DNA of 34,488 bases from Verrucomicrobiia bacterium (GTDB lineage Bacteria; Verrucomicrobiota; Verrucomicrobiia; Verrucomicrobiales; DEV007). The notes beneath the pieces were generated by a model, which was not told where the DNA came from, made no database searches, and saw nothing but the letters and a program-made list of their open reading frames with translations. Numbering within the stretch: the stretch's first letter is position 1; each line of letters starts with the position of its first letter. The DNA lies in assembly GCA_030430255.1 (NCBI GenBank), contig JAUIGD010000018.1:1-34488 (forward strand), given 5' to 3'. This document shows, piece by piece, positions 26,538-34,488 of the stretch. Made by a program: the position numbers and the translations under genes.

Positions 26538-27068
26538 TCAACCTGCGGCGCGTTCGGCAGCCAAGGTTTTTTCGATGCACTGCATGAGGTTGTGGCGGAT
26601 CCGGTACAGGGTTTGGGATACCGAACCCACGGTGCGTCCCTGTTCGGCCGCGATGTCCTGGACGGAGGCTTTGGGTTGGTAACGGGCCTCGACGAGTTTC
26701 CGGTGGTGTTCGGGAAGTTTCTTGAGGCAGCGTTGCAGGGCGCGGTTGCGGGCCAGGGCGGCATCCTCCTCGAGGCGGTCGTCACTGCGCTCGGCGAGGT
26801 AATCGAGGATGTCGTCGTCGAACACCAGCCGCTCGCGAGCCATTTTCCGGCGGAAGGCGAGCACGTGAAAGTAGGCGACCTTGCAGGCCCAGGCGTTGAA
26901 GTTCGTGCCTTCCTCGAAGGTCTCGGCCTTCTTCCACAGGGTGATGTTCGTCTCCTGGAGCAGATCGCGGGCCCGGGAGCGATCGGGGCAGAGCGTCAAG
27001 ATGTAGCCGAACACGGGCCCCTGAGCTTCGGTGAGCAGGCGCACGAACTCTTCGGAATCGGATTTCAT
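26538..27068 (-). CDS. ECF-type RNA polymerase sigma-70 factor (Rhodopirellula/Verrucomicrobium-type family)
   Basis: FVRLLTEAQGPVFGYILTLCPDRSRARDLLQETNITLWKKAETFEEGTNFNAWACKVAYFHVLAFRRK and a region-4 helix-turn-helix (VQDIAAEQGRTVGSVSQTLYRIRHNLMQCIEKTL). Confidence 0.93.
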   Translation of the reverse strand: MKSDSEEFVRLLTEAQGPVFGYILTLCPDRSRARDLLQETNITLWKKAETFEEGTNFNAWACKVAYFHVLAFRRKMARERLVFDDDILDYLAERSDDRLEEDAALARNRALQRCLKKLPEHHRKLVEARYQPKASVQDIAAEQGRTVGSVSQTLYRIRHNLMQCIEKTLAAERAAG

Positions 27069-27240
27069 GGATGGTGTGGTGGGGTTTGGATCCCGGGGGG
27101 AGCCGATCAAGATACGGCGGAAAGGCGGGAAATCTAGCAGGCGGGAGACGTGGTTTGCGGCGCCTGCCGCCCTTCCCCCTGTTTGGGCGTGAGCGACGTC
27201 TCCGTCGCGACTGGGGGGAGGGAGCGCCTCGCCGGCAAGC

Positions 27241-27259
27241 GATCGATCCGGGCTAGCGC
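27241..27259 (-). repeat. Element C terminal motif at the CotH gene 3' end
   Basis: Minus strand GCGCTAGCCCGGATCGATC, a 19-nt exact match to 22221-22239; the TAG is the stop of the CotH CDS. Confidence 0.78.
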
Positions 27260-30200
27260 GGGGTGAACCTCAATCGCATGTAGAAGCTTTCGGGGGCGGT
27301 GATGGCGCCGGAGTGGGTGGTGGTGCCGTCGGGGTGGGGCGTGTTGGTCGAGGCGCCCCAAGGGATGCCGGGCTGCCAGGTTCGGAGGTCGAAGCTGTGC
27401 TCGAGGGTGGTGGAGGCTTCCGCTGCGGCGTTGCGGGAGGTGTAGGACCAGGAGGCGGAGCCGACGTCGTGGGTGATGCCGAGAGGGGCGGCCAGGAGGT
27501 AGTCGGCGAGGCTGCCGCCGGCGAAGGGGATGGAGGGGTCGGGGGTGCCGGGGCTGCCGCCGTAGGACGTGCTCGGGCGCCAGTTGGCCGGGTCGGAGAG
27601 GTCGGGGTCGGAGGCGGGTTCGATCAGCGTCAGGCTCGGGCCGCCACCGTCGGGGGTCGTCGGCCAAGGGGCGCGATCGTCGTAGCTGAAGTCGAAGATC
27701 GCCGACCCGTCGGCGGCGGCGAGGGCGATCCGCTCGCCGTTGTTGGCGAGGGCGGTGTCGTTGAGAAAGTCGTCGGCTGTCAGGACGAGGCGGGCGCCCG
27801 GGGCGAGGACGGACGCGGTGGCGAAGGAGAAATCGACCCCGCGGGTGAAGGTGCAGCCGAGCAGGTCGATGGGGGTGGCTCCGATGTTGGCCAGCTCGAG
27901 GAACTCTGGCTCTCCGCCGTCGGCGGGATGGTACATCAGCTCCGAGAGGGTGAGGTTGCCTGCGGCGGCGGGGGTGCCGACGATGAAGGTCGCTGCGGCG
28001 AGTGCGGACCACTCGCCTTCGTGGAGCACGCGGGCGCGGACCGTGCCCGAAGCGGTCAGCGGGACGGTCGCCGGCCCACCGGCGGCGCGCCCGCCGGTGA
28101 GGGAGGCGTCGAGGACGAGGTCGCTGCTGGCGACGCTGGACTGGTGGACCTCGACGGCGAGGACGTTGTCGCCTTCGAGCAACAGGCCGGGGGAGAGGGG
28201 GACCGGGAAGTCGAAGAAAACCGTCTCGTCGGCGCCGGCTGCGCTCGAACCGGCCAACGTCTCGAAGCGGACGGTGCCGGGCGGCATGCTGCTGCGTGCG
28301 ATCTCGTGGCCGTTGAGGTAGGCGATCGCGCCGTCGTCGCGGCGCAGGGAGAGGACCAGATCGGTGAAGGCGCCTGCGTCGGACACGGTGAAGGTGTTGC
28401 GGAAATAGGTGGTGGGGTGCCGGTCGGCGATGTCGCCGCCGAATTCGATCTCCGGTGTGGTGGCGGGCGGGTCGCCGACGCCGCCGTAGCCGAGCGGCGT
28501 CGTGCCCGACTCCCAACCAAGGTCGTCGAAGTCGGGGTGTTTCCAGTCTGCCTCCCCGAAGCTAGGCGCGCCGGCGACCGAGCTGCTGTCGCTTTGAGGC
28601 TCGCCGGTGTCGAGGTAGCGCCAGCCGGCGGTGCTCCGCACGATCAGGGGCTCGATGACGGTGCCGCCGGGCAGGCTGGAGGCGCCCGGATTGACGGAGC
28701 CCGACCAGGCTTCGCGCGGATCGGAGCCGTCGAGGGTGTAGTGGATCGTGCCGGCGTCTGCGGTCAAGCCGAGCCGGAAGCCGGAGGGCACGGCGCCGCC
28801 GTGTCGAGAGAACACCGGTGGGTCGATCGAGGGGAAGAGGCCGTGGATGCGGAGCTGGGAGACGACGTGTCCGGGGCGGGCCGGGAAGAACTCGCCGCGC
28901 AGGCGCTCCAGCTCCGCGCGCCATTCGGCGTCGCGTGTGTAAGGGGTCGCCCTCTGCTGGTCGCCCCAGCGGGCGGATTCGGCGACCACGGCCGACTCGA
29001 TCTCGGCGGCGCGGGCGTCGAGGCGCTCCGCGGCGTTCCCGGCGGCGAGGGCGCCGCCGTGGAAGAGGTGTTGGTAGGCGCGGTCGGCGTAGCGGAGCCG
29101 GAACTCCGGGTTGTGATCTTTCAGTCGGATGTAGACCGAGGCGATGCTGTCGGTGATGTCGCGGGCGCCGGACCGGGGGCTGGAGTAGACCGGGAACGGG
29201 TAGGAGTAGTCACGCGTGCCGAAGGAGTCGATCATCGAGTACTCCATGTCCCATGGGTAGAGGCGGAAGGGGCCGGGGGGGGAGTTGCGGCGGACGAGGC
29301 GCATGTTGTTGTGCCCGAAGTCGTCCGGGCCGTCGCGCGTCTGCATGTACTGGTGCAGCAGCATGTAGTCGATGAGGTTGTCGATGTCGATGTAGCCCGC
29401 GAGCTGATCGTATTCCGCGGGGGAATCGAGCAGGCCGGCGGAGAGGGCGATCATCTCGTCCCAGTGGGTTTTCGACCCGGAGAGGACCTCGACGCTGAAC
29501 CGCCGGTTGAGGGAGTCGTAGTCCTCCTCGCCGCCGCCGAAATGCTCCTCGCCGAAGCCGCCATCGGGGCGTTCGGTGGGGTTGTAGAGGCCCCAGTAGG
29601 TGCCGTTGAGGTAGAGGTGGACAAAGGTCGAGCCAGCGGTGGGGTGGCCCATGGAGCCCATGCTGTCCTTGGCGAAGGTGTCTTGGAGGAAGGTCGTGAC
29701 CATGCGGTCTTCGGCGCGTGTGCTGGTCCAGCTGTTGGCGTTCTGGGCGCGCAGGACGACGGTGTCGAAGCGGGTCGCCGGCCAGCCTTCGCCGAACAGT
29801 GGGTATCCGAGCTTCTTGGCGCCGTAGCTCCCCCGGAAGAGGAGGCGGAGGGAGTTCTTCGGGTTGCCACGCGAGCCGTTGCCGTGCACGCGGAGCCCCG
29901 CGTCCGTCTGGAAGTCGGCCCCCGGGTCGATCGGATCTAGAAATTCGATGGATACAGGGCGCTCCCAGGCGATCCCGCGGCCTCCGGTGTTGGCGAGGAT
30001 GCCGGTCGAGGAGCTGAAGAGGTGGTCGGGGTCGGTGACGATCGAGAGCGTGCGGACCGATTGCAGGGCGGGCGCCATCTCGGCGGCGTAGGCCGGGTCG
30101 CCGGTGACGTCGGGATCCATGGCCGGCTGGGCGATGATGTCCGCAGGGAAGAGGTAGGTCATGGTGTCGACGTCTGTCGGGGCGAGGCCATCTTTGAGCG

Positions 30201-31683
30201 CCGCGGCGCGCAGGACCGTGGTGCCGGAGATCGGGATCGAGGCCGAGCCCGGGGTGTCCGGCGAAGGGGGGGCGACGGCGGTCCCGTGGGTGGCGGACGG
30301 TTCGGTGCCGTCCGTGGTGTAGACGACCGTGGCGCCCGGGGTCGCGGAGGTGACGGTGACGGTGAAGGGGGCGTCGAAGAAGCCGCGGTCGACGTCGAAC
30401 CGGGTATCGGCGACGAAGCCGGCGAAGGCGGGGCCGTTCGGGGCGCCGGGGGTCGGCTCGAGGTGGTGGCCGGCGGCGCTGTAGGAGACGTCGGTGCGCT
30501 GGCGGGGGTAGTCCGCGAAGCGTTCGATCACGGTGGTGCCATCGGGGGCGACGAGGGCGAGTTCGCCGCCGTCGGCGTCGAGGCGGAAGCCCGCGTGCAG
30601 CTCACCGGTAGGGGCGGGGTCGGCGGCGGAGGCGAAGACGAGGAGGTAGCCGTCGCCGGCGACGATGCTGCCGGCGGGAAAGTGCCATCTCGCGGGGTTG
30701 GCGAGGTCGTCCGTGAGGCTGTAGCCGGCGAGGTCGAGGTCGAAGGGGTTGGGGTTGTGGAGCTCGATCCAGTCGGGGGAGCCGCCCGCCGCGTCGCGGA
30801 GGCCGGTGTCGTTCGAGGCGAGGAATTCGCTGATGGTCGGCGGCAGCACGGGGAGGTCGACGCCGACGGTGACCTGGGCGGTCGTGGAACCGGCGGCGTT
30901 GGTGGCGGTGAGGGTGTAGGTGGTGGTCTCCGTCGGGGAGCCCGACCGCTCGCCGGAGACCGCGTCCACCGCGCCGATGGCAGGGCCGATGCTCGCCTCG
31001 TCGGCGCCGGTGATCTGCCAGGCGAGGGTGGTGCTTTGTCCCGAGCTGATCAGGGCCGGGGTCGCGGTGAAGGAGCCGATGACCGGAGCGGAGGCGGCGG
31101 TGCGGATCTGGTAGGCGGTGAGGTGGCAATTGCCGAAGCCCTCGGTCGCCATGCTCAGGGTTTGGGTCGCGGCGTCGGCGGTGAAGGTGCCGATGGCCGC
31201 TTGGCCGAAAGCGCCGGCGCCCCCGGAGGCCGAGACGGCGACCTCGTTGCCGGTGCCGTCGCCGAAGCGCATGACGCGTCCGCTGCAGCAGGCGCGGAGG
31301 TCGGTGAAAAAAACCTGGATCCGGTAGGTCGCGCCCGCGGTCAGCGCGCCGCCGCCGACAGTGATCGAGGTCGCAGTGCCGCCGCCGTAGTCGAGGGTGG
31401 TGAGGAGTTCGTCGAGCGCGGCGTCGAGGGAGGTGGCGCCGTCGAGCGCGTTGGCGATGGCTCCGTTGGCGAGCAGGGCGTCCGAGGCGGTGAACGGGAC
31501 GTCGGCCGGTGTCGCGGCGCCGCTGTCCGGGGAGCCGTTGAAGGCTTCGACGAGGGTTCCCGCGGTGAGGATGGCGCCGGGGCCACTGATGTCGGCCGCG
31601 GCCTGCCAGCTGATCTCCGCGCCGGGGAGGGGAGCGGAGAGGTGGAGCGCCGCAGTGAGGGCCGCGAGGCGGGGGAAGGGCAT
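27253..31683 (-). CDS. Large secreted CotH-kinase / lamin-tail-domain protein (1476 aa)
   Basis: Two LTD-like domains (ISEFLASNDTGLRDAAGGSPDWIELHNPNPFDLDLAGYSLTD; LTLSELMYHPADGGEPEFLELANIGATPIDLLG), CotH core (IDNLIDYMLLHQYMQTRDGPDDFGHNNMRLVRRNSPPGPFRLYPWDMEYSM), chitobiase-like C-terminal modules (VVYTTDGTEPSATHG; IHYTLDGSDPREAW). Confidence 0.92.
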   Translation of the reverse strand: MPFPRLAALTAALHLSAPLPGAEISWQAAADISGPGAILTAGTLVEAFNGSPDSGAATPADVPFTASDALLANGAIANALDGATSLDAALDELLTTLDYGGGTATSITVGGGALTAGATYRIQVFFTDLRACCSGRVMRFGDGTGNEVAVSASGGAGAFGQAAIGTFTADAATQTLSMATEGFGNCHLTAYQIRTAASAPVIGSFTATPALISSGQSTTLAWQITGADEASIGPAIGAVDAVSGERSGSPTETTTYTLTATNAAGSTTAQVTVGVDLPVLPPTISEFLASNDTGLRDAAGGSPDWIELHNPNPFDLDLAGYSLTDDLANPARWHFPAGSIVAGDGYLLVFASAADPAPTGELHAGFRLDADGGELALVAPDGTTVIERFADYPRQRTDVSYSAAGHHLEPTPGAPNGPAFAGFVADTRFDVDRGFFDAPFTVTVTSATPGATVVYTTDGTEPSATHGTAVAPPSPDTPGSASIPISGTTVLRAAALKDGLAPTDVDTMTYLFPADIIAQPAMDPDVTGDPAYAAEMAPALQSVRTLSIVTDPDHLFSSSTGILANTGGRGIAWERPVSIEFLDPIDPGADFQTDAGLRVHGNGSRGNPKNSLRLLFRGSYGAKKLGYPLFGEGWPATRFDTVVLRAQNANSWTSTRAEDRMVTTFLQDTFAKDSMGSMGHPTAGSTFVHLYLNGTYWGLYNPTERPDGGFGEEHFGGGEEDYDSLNRRFSVEVLSGSKTHWDEMIALSAGLLDSPAEYDQLAGYIDIDNLIDYMLLHQYMQTRDGPDDFGHNNMRLVRRNSPPGPFRLYPWDMEYSMIDSFGTRDYSYPFPVYSSPRSGARDITDSIASVYIRLKDHNPEFRLRYADRAYQHLFHGGALAAGNAAERLDARAAEIESAVVAESARWGDQQRATPYTRDAEWRAELERLRGEFFPARPGHVVSQLRIHGLFPSIDPPVFSRHGGAVPSGFRLGLTADAGTIHYTLDGSDPREAWSGSVNPGASSLPGGTVIEPLIVRSTAGWRYLDTGEPQSDSSSVAGAPSFGEADWKHPDFDDLGWESGTTPLGYGGVGDPPATTPEIEFGGDIADRHPTTYFRNTFTVSDAGAFTDLVLSLRRDDGAIAYLNGHEIARSSMPPGTVRFETLAGSSAAGADETVFFDFPVPLSPGLLLEGDNVLAVEVHQSSVASSDLVLDASLTGGRAAGGPATVPLTASGTVRARVLHEGEWSALAAATFIVGTPAAAGNLTLSELMYHPADGGEPEFLELANIGATPIDLLGCTFTRGVDFSFATASVLAPGARLVLTADDFLNDTALANNGERIALAAADGSAIFDFSYDDRAPWPTTPDGGGPSLTLIEPASDPDLSDPANWRPSTSYGGSPGTPDPSIPFAGGSLADYLLAAPLGITHDVGSASWSYTSRNAAAEASTTLEHSFDLRTWQPGIPWGASTNTPHPDGTTTHSGAITAPESFYMRLRFTPR

Positions 31684-31716
31684 GGGGGAGTTTGGCTTGG
31701 GGAGAGGGGGGATGTC

Positions 31717-31842
31717 GAATGCGGAATGCGGAATGACGAATGCGGAATGCGGAATGACGAATGACAAATGCCGAATGCCGAATGCCGAATGCTGAATGCT
31801 GAATGCTGAATGCTGAGTGCTGAGTGCGGAATGCTGAGTGCG
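31717..31842. repeat. 18 tandem copies of a degenerate heptamer, consensus GAATGCN
   Basis: Read directly: gaatgcg gaatgcg gaatgac gaatgcg gaatgcg gaatgac gaatgac aaatgcc gaatgcc gaatgcc gaatgct x4 gagtgct gagtgcg gaatgct gagtgcg. Confidence 0.98.
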
Positions 31843-31879
31843 GAGGTGGAGCGATTGTGTTCGGTGGGGAGGGAGTGGG

Positions 31880-32560
31880 TTACGGGGGAGGCGGAGTTCC
31901 GCCCTCCGGGGGCGAGGGCGATGCTCGCGCTTCGGGCTTCTGCCACATGTCGGAGCGGAGGAATCCGGCGTTGGTGACTTGGCGCTTCACCAGCTGGAGA
32001 TGGACGGCTTCGAGCGCGGGGTCGGGATCGCTGAGCCGGTCCGTTTCCAAACCGGTAGCGAGGTGGAAGAAACGGTACATGGTCCAGAGCAGGGTGCGGG
32101 CGCGAAGGCGGGCGAGCGCCCCGCTCGGGGGCATTTGGAAGTCGGCGATGAGGAGGGTGCCGCCGGGGCGGAGGGCGCGGTCGATGATGGCGATCTGCCC
32201 GCGTTGTCCGGCGGGATCGAAGCAGTCGAGGAAGAAGTGCGCGGCGACCAGGTCGTAGGCTTCCGGATCCGGTGCGGTGTCTTCGAGTCTCGATCGGTGG
32301 AAGGTGACCGGCGCGCCGCCGGGGAGCGTGCGCCGTGAGCGGGCGATCATCCCGGCGCTGGGTTCGACGACATCGACGCGGGTGCCGGGGTGGCGGTCGA
32401 GCAGGGCGCCCAAGAAGCGGCCATCGCCCTCGCCGACCAGCAGGGTGCGGCGGGGTGGCGGGGCGGCATCGAGGTGCGTGCAGCGGGCGCGTTCGAGGGC
32501 GCGGCCGTAGGCGAGGCGCTCCAGCCCGGCGTAGGCGCGGGCGATGCGGTCGGCGTTCAG
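31880..32560 (-). CDS. Class I SAM-dependent methyltransferase; start extended upstream to a CTG
   Basis: Motif I RTLLVGEGDGRFLGALLDRHPGTRVDVVEPSAGMIARSRR; YDLVAAHFFLDCFDPAG; LRPGGTLLIADFQMP. The ORF track starts at TTG 32413, which would remove motif I. Confidence 0.8.
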   Translation of the reverse strand: MNADRIARAYAGLERLAYGRALERARCTHLDAAPPPRRTLLVGEGDGRFLGALLDRHPGTRVDVVEPSAGMIARSRRTLPGGAPVTFHRSRLEDTAPDPEAYDLVAAHFFLDCFDPAGQRGQIAIIDRALRPGGTLLIADFQMPPSGALARLRARTLLWTMYRFFHLATGLETDRLSDPDPALEAVHLQLVKRQVTNAGFLRSDMWQKPEARASPSPPEGGTPPPP

Positions 32561-33672
32561 AGCTTCAGCTTCTGGTGGAGTTCCTGGAGGTAGGCGAGGG
32601 GTTTATTGTAGCGTGAGAGCTCGGCGGCGTCCTCGATCCGGCGGCTGGCGGCACGCCGCGCGTCGGCGACGGCGAGGAAGTCGGCGACGAGCTGTGGGTC
32701 GCGTGCCAGGAGGTTCAGCTCGGCGCTGTTGCGCATGGAGAAGATCGACAGGTTCGCCGAGCCGCTGAAGACGGTCTGGCGGTCGAAGGCGAGCATCTTC
32801 GCGTGGATCATCCGCGGGGTGAAGTAGACCTGGACGGGTGAGGATCGGAGCAGGCGTTCGGCGGCGCGGTGGTTGTTGTCGTTGCCGATGTTGGCCTTCT
32901 CCGAGAGCAGCAGGTGGACGGCGGCGCCGCGGTGGGCGGCGGCGGCGATCGCGGCATCGACCTCGGGGTCGCCGATGTAGGCCACTTCGATGTGCACTTC
33001 CTCGCGGGCGCCCGCCAGGAGCTCGAGGAGCAGAGGTTTGATCTCGAATCGCGACTCCCCGTTCATCGTCTGGTTGAAGACGAACTCGACCTCGCGCCCG
33101 GGGTCGAGCGGTTCGGCGCCGGATTCGCGGGCGAGGAAGCGGGCGGCGAGCTCGGGGCAATCGAGGTGCACCATGTAGTCGAAGTAGCGGCGGTGGCGGT
33201 CTTCGATGTTGATGCTGCCGGTGACGAGGTGGCGGCGGTCGAACAGGTAGTATTTGGTGTGGGTGTGGACGCCCTCGACCCAGGTCAGCTCCGTGTTCGG
33301 GTGCGCGGCGAGCTCGGCGCCGGCCCCGTTTTGAAACTCGTCCTCGAGGAAGGTGTCGGGGAAGGTCGGCGAGATCGTCTTCCACCAGAGCCGCCGCCCG
33401 GCGGAGGGTTCGCGCGGGAAGAAGGACTTCCGGTTCATCTCGATGCGTTCGTACATCATCGCGCCCGAGTCCTTGAGGATGCGCACTTTGACCCCTCGGC
33501 GGGCGGCCTCCAGCAGGGCGTGGCCGACCCGGTTGCCGATCTCGTCCGAGCGCCAGACGTACATGTGGATGGCGATCTCCTGGCGCGCCTCGCCGATCAA
33601 GCGCAGGACGGTATCGAAGGCCGCCGCGGCGCCGTCTTGTTCATCGGGGTCGTGGAGGAGGGTGGCGGGCAT
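32557..33672 (-). CDS. Phospholipase D-like / cardiolipin synthase-like protein
   Basis: Two HKD motifs: HTKYYLFDRRHLVTGSINI and HAKMLAFDRQTVFSGSANLS. Confidence 0.92.
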   Translation of the reverse strand: MPATLLHDPDEQDGAAAAFDTVLRLIGEARQEIAIHMYVWRSDEIGNRVGHALLEAARRGVKVRILKDSGAMMYERIEMNRKSFFPREPSAGRRLWWKTISPTFPDTFLEDEFQNGAGAELAAHPNTELTWVEGVHTHTKYYLFDRRHLVTGSINIEDRHRRYFDYMVHLDCPELAARFLARESGAEPLDPGREVEFVFNQTMNGESRFEIKPLLLELLAGAREEVHIEVAYIGDPEVDAAIAAAAHRGAAVHLLLSEKANIGNDNNHRAAERLLRSSPVQVYFTPRMIHAKMLAFDRQTVFSGSANLSIFSMRNSAELNLLARDPQLVADFLAVADARRAASRRIEDAAELSRYNKPLAYLQELHQKLKL

Positions 33673-33720
33673 GCTCGGTGGGGCGGGCGCTGCGGTCAGT
33701 CGGGGGGGCTCCCCCGGTGC

Positions 33721-34488
33721 TCAGCGGTGCAGTTTCAAGATCCGGGCGACCTCGGTGATGGTGTCCGAGTGGTCGAAGGCCTTGTGGGGGGCAGCGACGA
33801 TCTTCTCCGAGGCGGCGCCCTCGAGGTGGGCGCTCGGGTAGCGGACGAGGCCGTCATCGGTCGAGGCCAGCGGTTCCGCCGCGCCGTGGGTGCCGACGGC
33901 GATGATGCTGTGGAAGGGGGTGCCCGGGGCGATGGTGTCGCCGCCGAGCGCGCGCATGAACTCCGAGTCGGGGCGCAGGTCGTCGACGCTGTTCATGCTG
34001 TCGATGGTGGCGTCGGCGATGAGGCCGATCTCGGGGTTGAGGTTCACAGTGGTGAGCACGGCCTCCTTGAGTTCGCGGGGCACCTGGATGATGGCGGCGG
34101 CACGCTGGACGATCTTGCGCGCGGCGACGTCGCTGCCGCGATGGGGGGTGGCGATGAACACGGCGCGGCCGACGTATGGCTGTGGTTCGAACTGGAACAT
34201 CTCCTGCGTCATGGCGGCGAGGTCGGGTGGGAGGTTGAGTTCGTCGAGCGGCTTGTCGGACCAGTCGCGGAGCTTGCCGTTGCTCGGCGAGATCATGAGG
34301 CGCGAGAGGATCCCGCCCATGCTGTGGCCGACGAGCACCATGCGGTCGAGGTGCGAGTTCGTCCCGCTCGGGTCGTAGTGGGCGCGCATCGCCCGCAGTT
34401 CGGCGCGCAGGCGCATCGCCGAGTAGAGGATGGGGACCCCGGTGGGGTAGGAGAACGCCCAGAATTGGTAGCGGTCGCGGATCTCGGG
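33721..34488 (-). CDS. Alpha/beta hydrolase (lipase-like), 5' end truncated by the window edge
   Basis: MVLVGHSMGGILSRLMIS nucleophile elbow, AVFIATPHRGSD; the frame stays open upstream of ATG 34416 to the window end (PEIRDRYQFWAFSYPTGVPILYSA). Confidence 0.88.
   Translation of the reverse strand, partial: PEIRDRYQFWAFSYPTGVPILYSAMRLRAELRAMRAHYDPSGTNSHLDRMVLVGHSMGGILSRLMISPSNGKLRDWSDKPLDELNLPPDLAAMTQEMFQFEPQPYVGRAVFIATPHRGSDVAARKIVQRAAAIIQVPRELKEAVLTTVNLNPEIGLIADATIDSMNSVDDLRPDSEFMRALGGDTIAPGTPFHSIIAVGTHGAAEPLASTDDGLVRYPSAHLEGAASEKIVAAPHKAFDHSDTITEVARILKLHR

Noticed and set aside
25023-27137. 704-aa plus-strand ORF opposite the FecR/sigma genes
   Set aside because: High-GC mirror ORF; composition is artefactual and both real genes on the other strand have clear domains
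27313-29940. 875-aa plus-strand ORF (and 30022..31764, 580 aa) opposite the CotH gene
   Set aside because: Gly/Ala/Val/Arg-rich antisense readings of a well-supported CotH/LTD gene
31684-31767. ORF-track N-terminal extension of the CotH protein (MSFVIPHSAFVIPHSAF...)
   Set aside because: Translation of the heptamer array; a normal signal peptide starts at ATG 31683. Kept only as a possible slippage effect
31717-31842. Possible CRISPR array
   Set aside because: Unit is 7 bp with no spacers; simple tandem repeat and no cas genes nearby

Overview
High-GC bacterial chromosomal window. The gene content (TIGR03790-type protein, ECF sigma/FecR-LamG pair, CotH/lamin-tail secreted protein, FYRV-type C-terminal tails) suggests Verrucomicrobiota or a relative; this is inference. 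I support about 25 CDSs: metallophosphoesterase, PhnP-like MBL hydrolase, TIGR03790-like protein, two TPR proteins, serine beta-lactamase-like hydrolase, POT/PTR2 transporter, DUF3857/transglutaminase protein, endonuclease/exonuclease/phosphatase protein, ABC permease + ATPase, GT39-like membrane protein, MBL/beta-CASP-like exonuclease, di-heme peroxidase, ECF sigma + FecR/LamG, a 1476-aa CotH protein, and a PLD / methyltransferase / hydrolase operon. The most unusual items are: (1) a 318-aa protein with a degenerate Mrr-like N-terminus and a bactofilin-like beta-helix that appears inserted inside a topoisomerase-type zinc ribbon; (2) a 59-aa Cys-rich lipoprotein with three CCGxC motifs, missed by the ORF track; (3) a POT transporter carrying a GspG-pseudopilin-like insert; (4) a methyltransferase whose SAM motif I lies upstream of any ATG/GTG/TTG, implying a CTG start overlapping the previous stop; (5) a mosaic of dispersed intergenic repeats, one of which supplies stop codons; (6) an 18-copy heptamer repeat just upstream of the CotH gene. 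No tRNA, rRNA, CRISPR array or transposase was found. All domain calls are from reading the sequence; no database search was run.
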